This document shows, piece after piece, positions 16,365 to 25,035 of a DNA stretch of 64,000 bases. The notes beneath the pieces were generated by a model that worked only from the letters and a program-made list of their open reading frames with translations, had not been told where the DNA came from and did no database searches. This DNA is from Burkholderiaceae bacterium. Lineage in GTDB: Bacteria; Pseudomonadota; Gammaproteobacteria; Burkholderiales; Burkholderiaceae_C. Made by a program: the position numbers and the translations under genes. The stretch is taken from positions 1 to 64,000 of the forward strand of contig JAEUOU010000021.1 in NCBI GenBank assembly GCA_016790575.1, read 5' to 3'. Position 1 is the first letter of the stretch; each line of letters begins with the position of its first letter.

Positions 16365-16949
16365 TCACACCGGCCAGACCACGCCGTTGTCATTCAGGAT
16401 GGCCTCCAGCGGCACGTCATGGGCTTCGGGTTCCAGGTCGTCCAGAAAACCCTGGGTGAAACCCAGTCCCACCGTAAACGGGCGCGGCTGCAGCGCCGCC
16501 AGCGTGCGGTCATAAAAGCCGCCGCCATAACCCAGCCGGTAGCCGCCCGGGCCGTAACCCACACAGGGCACAAACAGCAGGGTTGGCACCAGCACCTCGG
16601 TCTCCTTCGGTTTGGGGATGCCGTAGGCGTCTTCCTCCATGGGGCAGCCGGGGTACCAGGCATGAAAGCGCAGGGTGCGATGCACCTTGTCCACCACCGG
16701 CAGACCGATGCGCCGCCGCTGGGGCTCGTCAAGCAGTTCGCCGTCTTCCTTCCAGCGGTGCAGGGCGGGCAGGGGGTCGAACTCGCCCTTGATCGGCCAG
16801 TAGGCGCCGATCACGGTGTCCGGGCGCCCCACCAGCCAGATGCGCATCACCCGTTGCAGCGCCTCCGCGCGCTCCAGTCGGTCGGGCAGGTTCAGCCGTT
16901 CGGCAATCAGGGATGCCCGCAGGGCTTTTTTGGAGTCGGGGATGTTCAT
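16365..16949 (-). CDS. 5-formyltetrahydrofolate cyclo-ligase
   Basis: A 194-residue enzyme (MTHFS; FAU1/YgfA family) that converts 5-formyl-THF with ATP to 5,10-methenyl-THF in folate one-carbon metabolism. Visible: GAYWPIKGEFDP substrate loop and the signature GYGPGGYRLGYGGGFYDRTLA (about 140-160). ATG 16949 gives MNIPDSKKALRASLIAER, the usual opening. Its start codon lies only nine bases from the divergent lytic transglycosylase start, so the promoters must sit inside the neighbouring genes or overlap. Confidence 0.92.
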   Translation of the reverse strand: MNIPDSKKALRASLIAERLNLPDRLERAEALQRVMRIWLVGRPDTVIGAYWPIKGEFDPLPALHRWKEDGELLDEPQRRRIGLPVVDKVHRTLRFHAWYPGCPMEEDAYGIPKPKETEVLVPTLLFVPCVGYGPGGYRLGYGGGFYDRTLAALQPRPFTVGLGFTQGFLDDLEPEAHDVPLEAILNDNGVVWPV

Positions 16950-16958
16950 AATCCGGCC

Positions 16959-19073
16959 ATGTTGTTTCCAACCATTCTGACACCCTTGGCTCTGGCCCTG
17001 ACGGTAGGGCTCGCAGCCGGCCTGATCACGCCGACCACGGCGCACGCCCAGTCGGGCTCCGCCACGGCAGTCGCCGACGCGGCCGTCGTCGAAATGGGCC
17101 AGGCCTTTCGCAAAGGCGACCGCAAACGCCTGGCGCAATTGCTGCCGCAAGCCCAGGGCCATGTCCTGCAGCCCTGGGCGGCCTACTGGGAGCTGAAAGC
17201 ACGGCTGGACGATGCCAGTCCCCAGGAGGTGCAGGACTTCCTGGCCCGCCATGCCGGCAGCTATGTGGAGGACCGCCTGCGCAACGACTGGCTTCTGCTG
17301 CTGGGCCGCCGGCGCGACTGGAGCCTGTTTGCCGCCGAGTACCCGGCCTACCGCATGCGTGACGACCGCGAAGTGCGTTGCTACAGCCTGCTTGTTCACC
17401 ATCTGCGCACCGGCGAAGACGTGTCGGCCGAAGTGCGGCGCCTGTGGCACGCCCAACGTGATGCCGACGACGGCTGCCAGCATGCCGCCGACCGCCTGGT
17501 TTCAGCCCGTTTGCTCAAGCCCGCAGACGTCTGGCGCAAGGCACGGCTGGCCATGGACGCCAACCGCCCGCGGGCGGCCCGGGCGGCGGTGGACCTGGTT
17601 GCGCCCGACCTGTCCGACCTGGTCAGTGAAGTGCATGCCCGTCCGCAGCGCTATCTGGACAACCGCAAACTGACGGTGCGCACCAAGCGTCAGGAACTGG
17701 GTCTGCTCGCCTTGCTGAGTCTGGCCCGCGACGACCCCGATCAGGCGGCGCAACGGCTCGAACAGCGCTGGGGCCCGCTGCTGACGGAAGAAGAGCGCAA
17801 CTGGGCCTGGGGTGCCATCGGCCGCCAGGCCGCCCAGCGCCTGTCCGACCAGGCCATGCCGTATTTCGACAACGTCAGCCGTGACCGGGACCTCACCGAC
17901 GACATGCTGGCCTGGAAAACCCGTGCTGCGTTGCGTCAGGGCCGCTGGCCGGTGGTGTTGTCGGCGATCAACGCGATGTCCGACGAAGCCCGTGCCGACC
18001 CGACCTGGACCTACTGGAAGGCCCGTGCCTTGCTGGGCGGCCTGGCACCTTCGGCCCGTCAGGCCCTGCTGCAGCCGGTGGCCGCGCCGACCTCATCGTC
18101 GGCGTCCGCTGCGACCGATTCCGCACCGCATGGCACCTCGGCCGCCAGCCGCCGCGCCCACGAGGCCGCCGCCGAAGCCCGCAGCCTGCTCGCCGGCATG
18201 GCCTCCGGACGCGGCTTCTACGAACAACTGGCGCTGGAAGAGCTGGGCCAGCGCATCGAGGTGCCGCCGCCGCCCCCGCCGCTGAGCGCCGAAGAAAAGG
18301 CGGCCGCCCGCCGCAACCCCGGCCTGCAGCGTGCGCTGGCGGCCATTGCGCTCGGTTTGCGCCAGGACGGCGTGCGCGAATGGAACTACACCACCAACCT
18401 GCACCAAAGCGGCGGCATGAGCGACCGCGACCTGCTGGCCGCCGCCGACCTGGCCTGCGAACGCGAGGTGTGGGACCGCTGCATCAATACCAGTGAACGC
18501 ACGCGCACGGTGGTGGACGTGACCCAGCGCTTTCCCATGCCGTTTCGCGATGCCGTGGTGCGCCGCGCCCGCGAAATCAGCCTGGACCCGGCCTATGTCT
18601 ACGGCCTGATCCGGCAGGAAAGCCGCTTCATCATGGACGCGCGCTCCCATGTCGGCGCCTCCGGCCTGATGCAGGTCATGCCTGCCACCGCCCGCTGGAC
18701 CGCGCGCAAGATCGGCATGACCGGCTTCACCGCCGAGCAGATCACCGACCGCGACACCAACATCGCCATCGGGACGGCCTACCTCAAACTGGTGCTCGAT
18801 GATTTCGGCGGCTCCATGCCCTTGGCGGCTGCGGCCTACAACGCCGGCCCCAGCCGCCCCCGCGCCTGGCGCAACGGCCCGGTGCTCGAAGCCGCGATCT
18901 GGGCCGAAAACGTGCCGTTTTCGGAAACCCGCGATTACGTCAAGAAAGTGCTGGCCAACACCACGAACTACGCGGCCATCCTGAGCGGGCAGGGTCAGTC
19001 CCTGCGCGCCCGCCTGGGCACGGTGGGCCCGCGCGACAGCGCTGCAACCGCGGAAAACCGCGACCTGCCGTAA
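16959..19073 (+). CDS. slt: Soluble lytic murein transglycosylase
   Basis: A 704-residue periplasmic enzyme that cleaves peptidoglycan glycan strands to anhydro-muropeptides. A signal peptide (about 1-31) ends at AHAQ. A long helical superhelix U-domain (about 45-520) follows; then the C-terminal goose-lysozyme-like SLT domain has its catalytic Glu in LIRQESRFIMDARS, with GASGLMQVMPATA and AAYNAGPSRPRAWR. Length and order match Slt70. A proline run (PPPPPPL) near residue 430 and Ala/Ser-rich linker are minor oddities. Divergent from the cyclo-ligase gene. Confidence 0.94.
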   Translation: MLFPTILTPLALALTVGLAAGLITPTTAHAQSGSATAVADAAVVEMGQAFRKGDRKRLAQLLPQAQGHVLQPWAAYWELKARLDDASPQEVQDFLARHAGSYVEDRLRNDWLLLLGRRRDWSLFAAEYPAYRMRDDREVRCYSLLVHHLRTGEDVSAEVRRLWHAQRDADDGCQHAADRLVSARLLKPADVWRKARLAMDANRPRAARAAVDLVAPDLSDLVSEVHARPQRYLDNRKLTVRTKRQELGLLALLSLARDDPDQAAQRLEQRWGPLLTEEERNWAWGAIGRQAAQRLSDQAMPYFDNVSRDRDLTDDMLAWKTRAALRQGRWPVVLSAINAMSDEARADPTWTYWKARALLGGLAPSARQALLQPVAAPTSSSASAATDSAPHGTSAASRRAHEAAAEARSLLAGMASGRGFYEQLALEELGQRIEVPPPPPPLSAEEKAAARRNPGLQRALAAIALGLRQDGVREWNYTTNLHQSGGMSDRDLLAAADLACEREVWDRCINTSERTRTVVDVTQRFPMPFRDAVVRRAREISLDPAYVYGLIRQESRFIMDARSHVGASGLMQVMPATARWTARKIGMTGFTAEQITDRDTNIAIGTAYLKLVLDDFGGSMPLAAAAYNAGPSRPRAWRNGPVLEAAIWAENVPFSETRDYVKKVLANTTNYAAILSGQGQSLRARLGTVGPRDSAATAENRDLP

Positions 19074-19103
19074 ACACAGCCGGCAATTTGCGTGGTTCGG
19101 CCT

Positions 19104-19379
19104 TCAGCGGCCGCCTTTGCCCGTCCGGTCGTATTTGCGCCAGTACCCGAATTCGTCGGCGTGGACTTCATAGTCCAGTTCCTGCACCCGCATCTGCAGG
19201 CGTTCCTGGGCGTCGCGCACGCCCTGGTTGTACAGGCAGGGACCCACTTCGTCGATAAAAAAGGCCAGCAGTCCGCCCGCGCCCACATTGCCCAGCCGGG
19301 TGTCCAGATGTTCCTGGAAATAGCGCTGGATCGAGGCGATGGCCTGATCACGGTCGGCCTTGCTCAGTTCAAGGGTCAT
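19104..19379 (-). CDS. DUF2164 family protein
   Basis: A 91-residue small protein with the DUF2164 pattern: IQRYFQEHLDTRLGNVGAG, LLAFFIDEVGPCLYNQGVRDAQERL and a C-terminal DYEVHADEFGYWRK. No signal or membrane helix. Start ATG 19379 gives MTLELSK, the normal opening; an upstream ATG adds unrelated residues. Function unknown. Convergent with slt, 30 bases apart. Confidence 0.88.
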   Translation of the reverse strand: MTLELSKADRDQAIASIQRYFQEHLDTRLGNVGAGGLLAFFIDEVGPCLYNQGVRDAQERLQMRVQELDYEVHADEFGYWRKYDRTGKGGR

Positions 19380-19516
19380 GGGAGCCTCCGGCGCGACGAT
19401 ATCACCGTCGCGGAAGAGGTGAACCTGTGGAGCCTTATGGGCAGGGCACTGCACACCGTGGTTTGGACAGGCCGGTCACCTGCCTGCCGCACCGAGACCA
19501 GCCGGGCATGCATCTT

Positions 19517-20560
19517 TCAGCGCGAGGTACCCAGGGCTTTGATCGCTTGCTCGATTGCTTTCACCATCTCGGGAGCAGGACTGTGCGTGATGATGGCGTT
19601 GCCCTCGGCACGCAAGGTCGAGAGCTTGTCCTTCTCCTTGTTCGCCGAAATGGCACTGTTTTCGTCTCTCGCCGGCAGGGCCGACAACGCGGCGACCGTT
19701 GACCGCGATACCGTACCCGTGACGACGCCGTCCGGTGTGTAGACCAAGTCCGACGCGCAGGACTGGCTCGACACACCCGACAAGCAGAATTCGTAGGTTC
19801 CGGAGATCGCGCCGGTCGAACTCACGTCGAACAGGAAAACGTCTGTATCCCCGACAGAATCCACAATGGCGCAGGTAAATTCCGGGGAGACGCTTCCCGT
19901 TCGGGTGCAGGCGATCCCCGCGGATCGATTGCTCAGCGAAGAGGTCAGGTTGCCCGAACTGTTCAGGTTGGCCGCGCTGAACGAGACCCTGTCGGTATAA
20001 ATTGTGGTGGTGTTGTTGAACCGGTAGTTGAACACGACATTGCCATACAGCTTGGCAATCCCGGTCGTGGTGGGTGTGGTGGTGCCCGTCGAGACGCTGG
20101 TGACAACAAAGCTTTGTTTGGACTGGCTCCACGTCAAGGTGGCATTGGATCCGGCGGTCGGGAAATCGCTGACGATGACCTGTTTCGCGGCACCGGTCAG
20201 AAACGCCTTGCCGCCCGATTGCGTGGTGTTGAAGTTGGCCTCACCGAACTTGATTCCGTTGGCAAAAACTTGGACGTTATGGGAGCCGCGAGGCAGCTCA
20301 TTGAAGTTGAGCAACAGGGCATAACCGGTGCTGGATTTGCCGCATACGCCCACGGTGTCTCCCCGTTCACTGCCGACATAGGCGAACCCGACAGATTTTC
20401 CGTCGATGAACGCTTCGACCCGCGACGCGGTGCAATGCCAACCGGACAAGATGCCAATGCCGGATTCCGTGGCGTTGACGGCCGGGTTTTCCAGGGAGCC
20501 TTGTGCCATGGAAAGAACAGGAGCTGCCAACATGGCAAGTGAAAAGGGAATTCGTTTCAT
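19517..20560 (-). CDS. Secreted protein of unknown function
   Basis: A 347-residue protein with a Sec signal peptide (MKRIPFSLAMLAAPVLSMAQ). The N-terminal domain (about 21-115) is beta-rich, with GIGILSGWHC, VEAFIDG, RGDTVGVCG and LPRGSHNVQVFANG. I recall this pattern from secreted proteobacterial proteins but cannot name it. A Thr/Ser-rich linker (TGTTTPTTTG) leads to a second beta domain with Cys pairs, then a charged helical tail. Composition is richer in Ser/Thr/Asn and visibly lower in GC than its neighbours, suggesting transfer. No operon partners. Confidence 0.78.
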   Translation of the reverse strand: MKRIPFSLAMLAAPVLSMAQGSLENPAVNATESGIGILSGWHCTASRVEAFIDGKSVGFAYVGSERGDTVGVCGKSSTGYALLLNFNELPRGSHNVQVFANGIKFGEANFNTTQSGGKAFLTGAAKQVIVSDFPTAGSNATLTWSQSKQSFVVTSVSTGTTTPTTTGIAKLYGNVVFNYRFNNTTTIYTDRVSFSAANLNSSGNLTSSLSNRSAGIACTRTGSVSPEFTCAIVDSVGDTDVFLFDVSSTGAISGTYEFCLSGVSSQSCASDLVYTPDGVVTGTVSRSTVAALSALPARDENSAISANKEKDKLSTLRAEGNAIITHSPAPEMVKAIEQAIKALGTSR

Positions 20561-20811
20561 AAGAGCAAGTTCCAGGTGATCAAGTTTGGCGTGTCCGAAG
20601 ACACCCGAGCGTAGAGTTTCGGTGCTCCGCTGTCCGGCATTGCGGCTGCGATTCGCGACAAAAAACTGTCTTGGAGGCTAGCGGATAACCGATCACGACT
20701 TCCCCCCCAAAAGGGGGATTCTTCGCAGAAAGTTCACGAAGTGTCTGGACGGTGCAACGGAAATTCGCAAACAGCATTCGGCCGGGTAACGGACCGAATG
20801 GAGCGGGCCGC
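20561..20811. other. Intergenic region with two inverted repeats
   Basis: 251 bases without a gene, upstream of the secreted protein and downstream of dinB-like gene. It holds a C7/G5 hairpin near 20701-20718 (CCCCC, AAAA, GGGGG) and CATTCGG...CCGAATG at about 20776-20801. I see no convincing small gene. The first hairpin may act in expression of the secreted protein. Confidence 0.4.
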
Positions 20812-21309
20812 TTACCCGCGCCGCTGCGGCTCGCGCAGGTGCAGAAAGCGCGTGTACAACTCGCGCGGCGGCGCCATGCCGATGGCCTTGAGCAACTGGC
20901 CCACGTTGCCGCGGTGGTAGCCGCCGTGGGTGATGACGTGCAGCAGGATTTCTTCGCGGGTCATGGCGCCACGATCGCCGTCGGTAAACGTGAACGCGAC
21001 GGTCTGCGCCAACTGCTCGGGCGTCAGGTCGCGCACATAGGCCTCGTACCAGGCGTCGGTTTCCGCGGCGGCGGCGCGCAACAGGGCCACCGCCGGTGTG
21101 TCGGGGGTATTGGTCGCGTCAAACGGGCGGCGTTCTCCGATCAGGTGGGCGCGGAAGATGCGGTCCACCACGTGAATGTGATTGAGCGTGCGCAGGCATC
21201 CATGCACGGTGTCGGCGTGCTGGCTGGGCAGCGCCGCCAGCACGGCAAACAGTTCGGCCTGGGCCCAGGTCTTGAAGGCAAAAAGCGACTGCAAACTGGT
21301 GGAGCTCAT
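20812..21309 (-). CDS. DinB family protein
   Basis: A 165-residue four-helix bundle of the DinB/YfiT metal-binding family. Candidate metal ligands are His residues in TLNHIHVVDRIF (about 40-51) and ITHGGYHRGNVGQLL (about 127-141), the standard two sites of the family. Members act as thiol-dependent transferases or have unknown roles after DNA damage. Single gene; start ATG 21309 gives MSSTSLQSLFAFKTWAQ, a typical opening. Confidence 0.9.
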   Translation of the reverse strand: MSSTSLQSLFAFKTWAQAELFAVLAALPSQHADTVHGCLRTLNHIHVVDRIFRAHLIGERRPFDATNTPDTPAVALLRAAAAETDAWYEAYVRDLTPEQLAQTVAFTFTDGDRGAMTREEILLHVITHGGYHRGNVGQLLKAIGMAPPRELYTRFLHLREPQRRG

Positions 21310-21356
21310 GACAGGGCCGTTCAGGGGTGGCGTGCAAGCGCCGGGTTCGACGAGTA

Positions 21357-21415
21357 ATGCAAAAGCAATAGCAAAGAACGACCTTTTTACGCTGGGTATG
21401 GGCCGAAATCATCTG
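21357..21415 (+). repeat. Dispersed repeat, copy 5, overlapping DUF2817 gene 3' end
   Basis: AATAGCAAAGAACGACC, TTTTTACGCTGGGTA, GGGCCGAAA and a degenerate CTGAAA. The element covers the stop codon and about nine last codons of the DUF2817 gene. Confidence 0.82.
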
Positions 21416-22496
21416 AAACCAGCCCGTCAACGGCCTGAAACAGCGCCTGACGCCCCTGGCTGATGATCTGGCCCTTCCAGGCATCGGTGTCGGTGTAGAA
21501 CGCGGCCATCAGGCGCTGGTGTATGGCTTCGGCCAGTTCAGGCGGTGCCTCGGGATGGTTGGCCAGCCAATGGTCCGCGCGCAGGGCCTGCAATACCTCG
21601 GCGACCGGCTCGGTGCCATATTCCATGGCGATGCCGGTGTACTGGGCCTGGGGGCATTCCTGGTAGGCGCTCATCCACATCAGGCCGGTCAGGAAGGCGG
21701 AGGTGGACGAGCCGTCGTAGATGGACGTGACCCCCGCACCCCACCAACGCCGTGCGCGCTCCAGGGCGGCCGCGTCATCGCGGCAGGCGAAGATGCGTTC
21801 GCCCACCCCGCTGGCGCCGAGGCCTGTGTGCAGATCGATCCAGGCCAGATGCCGCGCGGTTCGGGCGTGCTGGCGAAGGACCGCCCTTACCGTGCGGTTG
21901 CTCCAGGTGGGCTCGCGACCCCCGAAGAAGAGCCCATCCGCATGCCGGTGCTGGCCGCGCGTTACCGCTGCCTGGTAGGCATCCATGCCGTGGCTCACGA
22001 TCCACTGGGTCAAGGCCTGTTCGTTGGCGGCGTCTGGCGGCCAGGTGGCCGGCAGCAACAGATGGTGCAAGCTGTCGTAGGCGGGGTTTTCCGGCAATGG
22101 CGCGCCGAAATCCTGGAAATTGCGGTTCAGATCGACGTTTTCATGGGTCACGCGGCGAACATGCGAAAAGCCGAAGGGGTTGAGGGCATGGATGTACAGC
22201 ACCGCCACGCCGGCATCGCGGGTTTTGGCCAGCCACTCGGCGTCGTGCAGGGCATAGACCTGGACGCCGGAGCCGCAATACCCTTCGACCCCGTGGCATG
22301 CGCTGGACACGATGAGCAGTCGCTGGGCATCGGGCGGGCCGCTGCGGGCGACATCCATGGCCAGGGTCTCGCCGTCACGGCCGGTCAGCGGGTGCTGGTG
22401 GGACTCGATGGCCAGGCCCGCCGTCGCCGCGGCTTCAAGAAACTTGACGCGGGCCTGGGCGTACCGCGCGGAAAACGCGTCGGCAACACCGATCAT
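21387..22496 (-). CDS. DUF2817 family (M14-like) carboxypeptidase-type protein
   Basis: A 369-residue protein of the DUF2817 group, related to zinc carboxypeptidases. Likely zinc ligands are SSACHGVEGYCGSG (His, Glu) near residues 65-75 and WIDLHTGLGASG further on; NVDLNRNFQDF is a shared substrate-binding motif. The terminal residues SDDFGPYPA are written by a repeat copy. Its ATG overlaps the stop of the preceding M20 gene by four bases (ATGA), implying translational coupling and a joint role in amino-acid or peptide-amide hydrolysis. Confidence 0.87.
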   Translation of the reverse strand: MIGVADAFSARYAQARVKFLEAAATAGLAIESHQHPLTGRDGETLAMDVARSGPPDAQRLLIVSSACHGVEGYCGSGVQVYALHDAEWLAKTRDAGVAVLYIHALNPFGFSHVRRVTHENVDLNRNFQDFGAPLPENPAYDSLHHLLLPATWPPDAANEQALTQWIVSHGMDAYQAAVTRGQHRHADGLFFGGREPTWSNRTVRAVLRQHARTARHLAWIDLHTGLGASGVGERIFACRDDAAALERARRWWGAGVTSIYDGSSTSAFLTGLMWMSAYQECPQAQYTGIAMEYGTEPVAEVLQALRADHWLANHPEAPPELAEAIHQRLMAAFYTDTDAWKGQIISQGRQALFQAVDGLVSDDFGPYPA

Positions 22497-23716
22497 GGGG
22501 CACTCCCGGCGGAGGGACGGGGTGTTTCCAGCCAGCGTTCGGCCAGGCGAACCCAGTAAGTCGCGCCCAGCGGGATCAGATCGTCGTTGAAGTCGTAACT
22601 GGGGTTGTGCAGCATGCACGGGCCCGCGCCATGACCCATTTCCCGGTGGCTGCCGTCGCCGTTGGCGATAAAGCAGTAAGCGCCCGGTTTGGCCTGCAGC
22701 ATGTAGGCGAAGTCTTCGGCGCCCATGGTCGGTTCCTGGGTGACCACCTGCGCCGGGCCGACGATTTCTTCCATGACCCGCCGGGCAAAGGCCGCTTCCG
22801 GGGCGGAGTTCACGGTGGGCGGATAGTTGCGCACGAAGTCGAACTCGCACGTCGCACCGAATGCGGCGGCGGTGTGCTCGGCGATCTGGCGCATGCGGTT
22901 TTCAATCAGGTCCAGCACCTCCAGGGTGAAGGTGCGCACCGTGCCCTGGATTTCTGCGGAGTCAGGGACCACGTTGGTGGCCTCGCCGGTGTGGATCATG
23001 GTGACGCTGATGACGCCGGCGTCGATGGGTTTTTTGTTGCGGCTGATGATGGTCTGGAAGGCCTGCACCATCTGGCAGGCCACCGGTACCGGGTCGATGC
23101 CGTTGTGGGGAAGCGCCGCGTGGGCGCCTTTGCCGCGGATGGTGATCTTGAACTCGTTGCTGGACGCCATCACCGGCCCGGGGCTGACGGCAAAGGTGCC
23201 GACTGCATTGCCCGGCCAGTTGTGCATGCCGAACACGGCCTCCATGGCGAAACGGTCGAACAGGCCGTCCTTGATCATTTCGCGCGCGCCGCCACCGCCT
23301 TCTTCGGCGGGCTGGAAGATCAGATAGACGGTGCCGTCGAACGGCCGGTGCTGCGCAAGGTGCTGCGCCGCGGCCAGCAGCATGGCCGTGTGGCCGTCGT
23401 GGCCACATGCATGCATCTTTCCCGCGTGGCGGCTGGCGTGGGCAAACTGGTTGTACTCCTGCATGGGCAGCGCGTCCATGTCGGCCCGCAGGCCGATCGC
23501 CCGGCCACTGGCCCCGCCGTCGCGCCCGTGCACGATACCCACCACGCCGGTGGTGCCCATGCCCCGATGGATGGGGATGCCCCATTCGGTCAGCCGCCGG
23601 GCCACGATATCTGCGGTGCGCACCTCTTCGAAACACAGTTCGGGATGTGCGTGAATGTCACGGCGGATCGCCGCGATGGTGCCCGCCTGGGCGACGATGG
23701 AATCGATGATTTTCAT
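22493..23716 (-). CDS. M20 family metallopeptidase / amidohydrolase (hippurate hydrolase-like)
   Basis: A 407-residue M20D amidohydrolase that removes acyl groups from amino acids or cleaves similar amides. Metal ligands appear in MHACGHDGHTAMLL (about 100-113), QPAEEGGGG (catalytic Glu, about 135-143) and GMHNWPG (about 163-169); the dimerisation domain and TMGAEDFAYML with a late His complete the pattern. No signal peptide. Coupled to the DUF2817 gene through a four-base overlap; both probably process imported N-acyl amino acids or peptides. Confidence 0.92.
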   Translation of the reverse strand: MKIIDSIVAQAGTIAAIRRDIHAHPELCFEEVRTADIVARRLTEWGIPIHRGMGTTGVVGIVHGRDGGASGRAIGLRADMDALPMQEYNQFAHASRHAGKMHACGHDGHTAMLLAAAQHLAQHRPFDGTVYLIFQPAEEGGGGAREMIKDGLFDRFAMEAVFGMHNWPGNAVGTFAVSPGPVMASSNEFKITIRGKGAHAALPHNGIDPVPVACQMVQAFQTIISRNKKPIDAGVISVTMIHTGEATNVVPDSAEIQGTVRTFTLEVLDLIENRMRQIAEHTAAAFGATCEFDFVRNYPPTVNSAPEAAFARRVMEEIVGPAQVVTQEPTMGAEDFAYMLQAKPGAYCFIANGDGSHREMGHGAGPCMLHNPSYDFNDDLIPLGATYWVRLAERWLETPRPSAGSAP

Positions 23717-23786
23717 GGGGCCAGTCTAGCCCCAGTCGGTGATTCCTGCCAGACCGGGGCCATGGGGCATTTCCCGAAGGGTGCGC

Positions 23787-23812
23787 CTGGGGGCGCCTCC
23801 GCGACGCCCCAG
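23787..23812 (-). terminator. GC-rich hairpin after ABC binding-protein gene
   Basis: CTGGGG (23787-23792) pairs with CCCCAG (23807-23812) directly after the stop codon at 23813. There is no T tract, so termination is only a possibility. Confidence 0.35.
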
Positions 23813-24946
23813 TCAGGTTCTCACGCGGCCGTCGCCGGTCAGCATGGACAACTCGACGAACCGAGAGGCGACATGGCTGGACGATGAAAACGACACCTGG
23901 AAGCCACCGAAGCTTTGGTCGCTGATGGACTCCAGCGCGGCAATCAGCGCATCGCGACCGGGTTTGGCCGCGCGTCGCAGGCCTTCGGCGAACACCTTGG
24001 CCGCGAGGTAGCCCTCCATGCTGGAAAAGTTCGCCTGTACGTTGCCGGTCTTTTTGCTGGCTTCGACGAACTCGCGGGCGATGGCCCGGCTTTGGTTGTA
24101 AGGCGAGGGCATGACCTGTGAAATCACCACCCCGGCGCCGTCTTTGCCCAGTTCGTCGGCCAGCGCCTGTGTGCCGACAAACGACACGTTGTAGAACGTA
24201 CCCCCGAAGCCCGCCTTGCGAGCGGCGCGGATGTAGGCGGCGCAGGATTTGTAGGCGCTGATCTGTACCACCGCGTCCGGCGTGGCCGCGTTGATGGCCG
24301 CAACCGCTGCGGCAACATCAACGGAATTGCGCTCCACGGTGGCCTGGGCGACCGGTTTGAGGTTCTGCGCCGCCAGCGCGAGCGTCACCCCGTCCAGGCC
24401 GGCCTTGCCATAGGCGTCGTTCTGGTAGAAGACGGCAATTTTTTTCAGTCCCAGTGAAGTCAGTTGCCGCACGATCAATGCGGTTTCATCGTTGTAGGAC
24501 GCGCGCAGGTGAAATGCAATGCGGTTGAACGGTTCACGCAATGCCATGGCGCCGGTGAATGGCGCAAAAAACGGCACACGGGCTTTGGTCGCCAAGGGAA
24601 GCGCCGCGACGCTGGTTGGCGTTCCGATGTAGCCGAACAGCGCAAAAACGTCTTCTCCGATCAGTTTCTGGGTATTGGCGGCACAGCGATCCGGTTCGTA
24701 CCCGTCGTCGAGTTGACGGATTTCTACCCGGCGTCCACCGGCTCCGCCCTGGGCGTTGAGCTGGTCGAAAAACAGCTTGGCGCCGGCATGAAACTGGATG
24801 CCCAGTTGGGCTGCCGGTCCGGTGAAGGCCGCCGACTGGCCCAGCACGATGCGGTCGTCCTGGGCATGGATGGCGGGTGTGGCGCCCACGAGGGCGGCGC
24901 TGGCGACACGGTGGAACTGGCGCCGCGTAAGGCTCATTCGGAACAT
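23813..24946 (-). CDS. ABC transporter substrate-binding protein, LIV type
   Basis: A 377-residue periplasmic binding protein of the branched-chain amino acid family (type I fold), with a twin-arginine-like signal TRRQFHRVASAALVGATPAI. Family features: VLGQSAAFTGPAAQLG, FFDQLNAQGG, GYIGTPTSVAALPLA, VFYQNDAYGKAGLDG and SSMEGYLAAKVFAEGLR. Orphan copy with no permease or ATPase nearby; such orphans often serve two-component or chemosensory systems or shared transporters. ATG 24946 follows GGAGA; ATG 24936 is an alternative. Divergent from the molybdoenzyme gene at 25036. Confidence 0.9.
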   Translation of the reverse strand: MFRMSLTRRQFHRVASAALVGATPAIHAQDDRIVLGQSAAFTGPAAQLGIQFHAGAKLFFDQLNAQGGAGGRRVEIRQLDDGYEPDRCAANTQKLIGEDVFALFGYIGTPTSVAALPLATKARVPFFAPFTGAMALREPFNRIAFHLRASYNDETALIVRQLTSLGLKKIAVFYQNDAYGKAGLDGVTLALAAQNLKPVAQATVERNSVDVAAAVAAINAATPDAVVQISAYKSCAAYIRAARKAGFGGTFYNVSFVGTQALADELGKDGAGVVISQVMPSPYNQSRAIAREFVEASKKTGNVQANFSSMEGYLAAKVFAEGLRRAAKPGRDALIAALESISDQSFGGFQVSFSSSSHVASRFVELSMLTGDGRVRT

Positions 24947-25035
24947 CGGGGAAAGTCTCCAGGTCTTTTTTTCGGGGCTGCATTGGCAAATGCCCCTGTG
25001 AAACAATGAACCGGAAATAGTAACGGAACCGTTCG

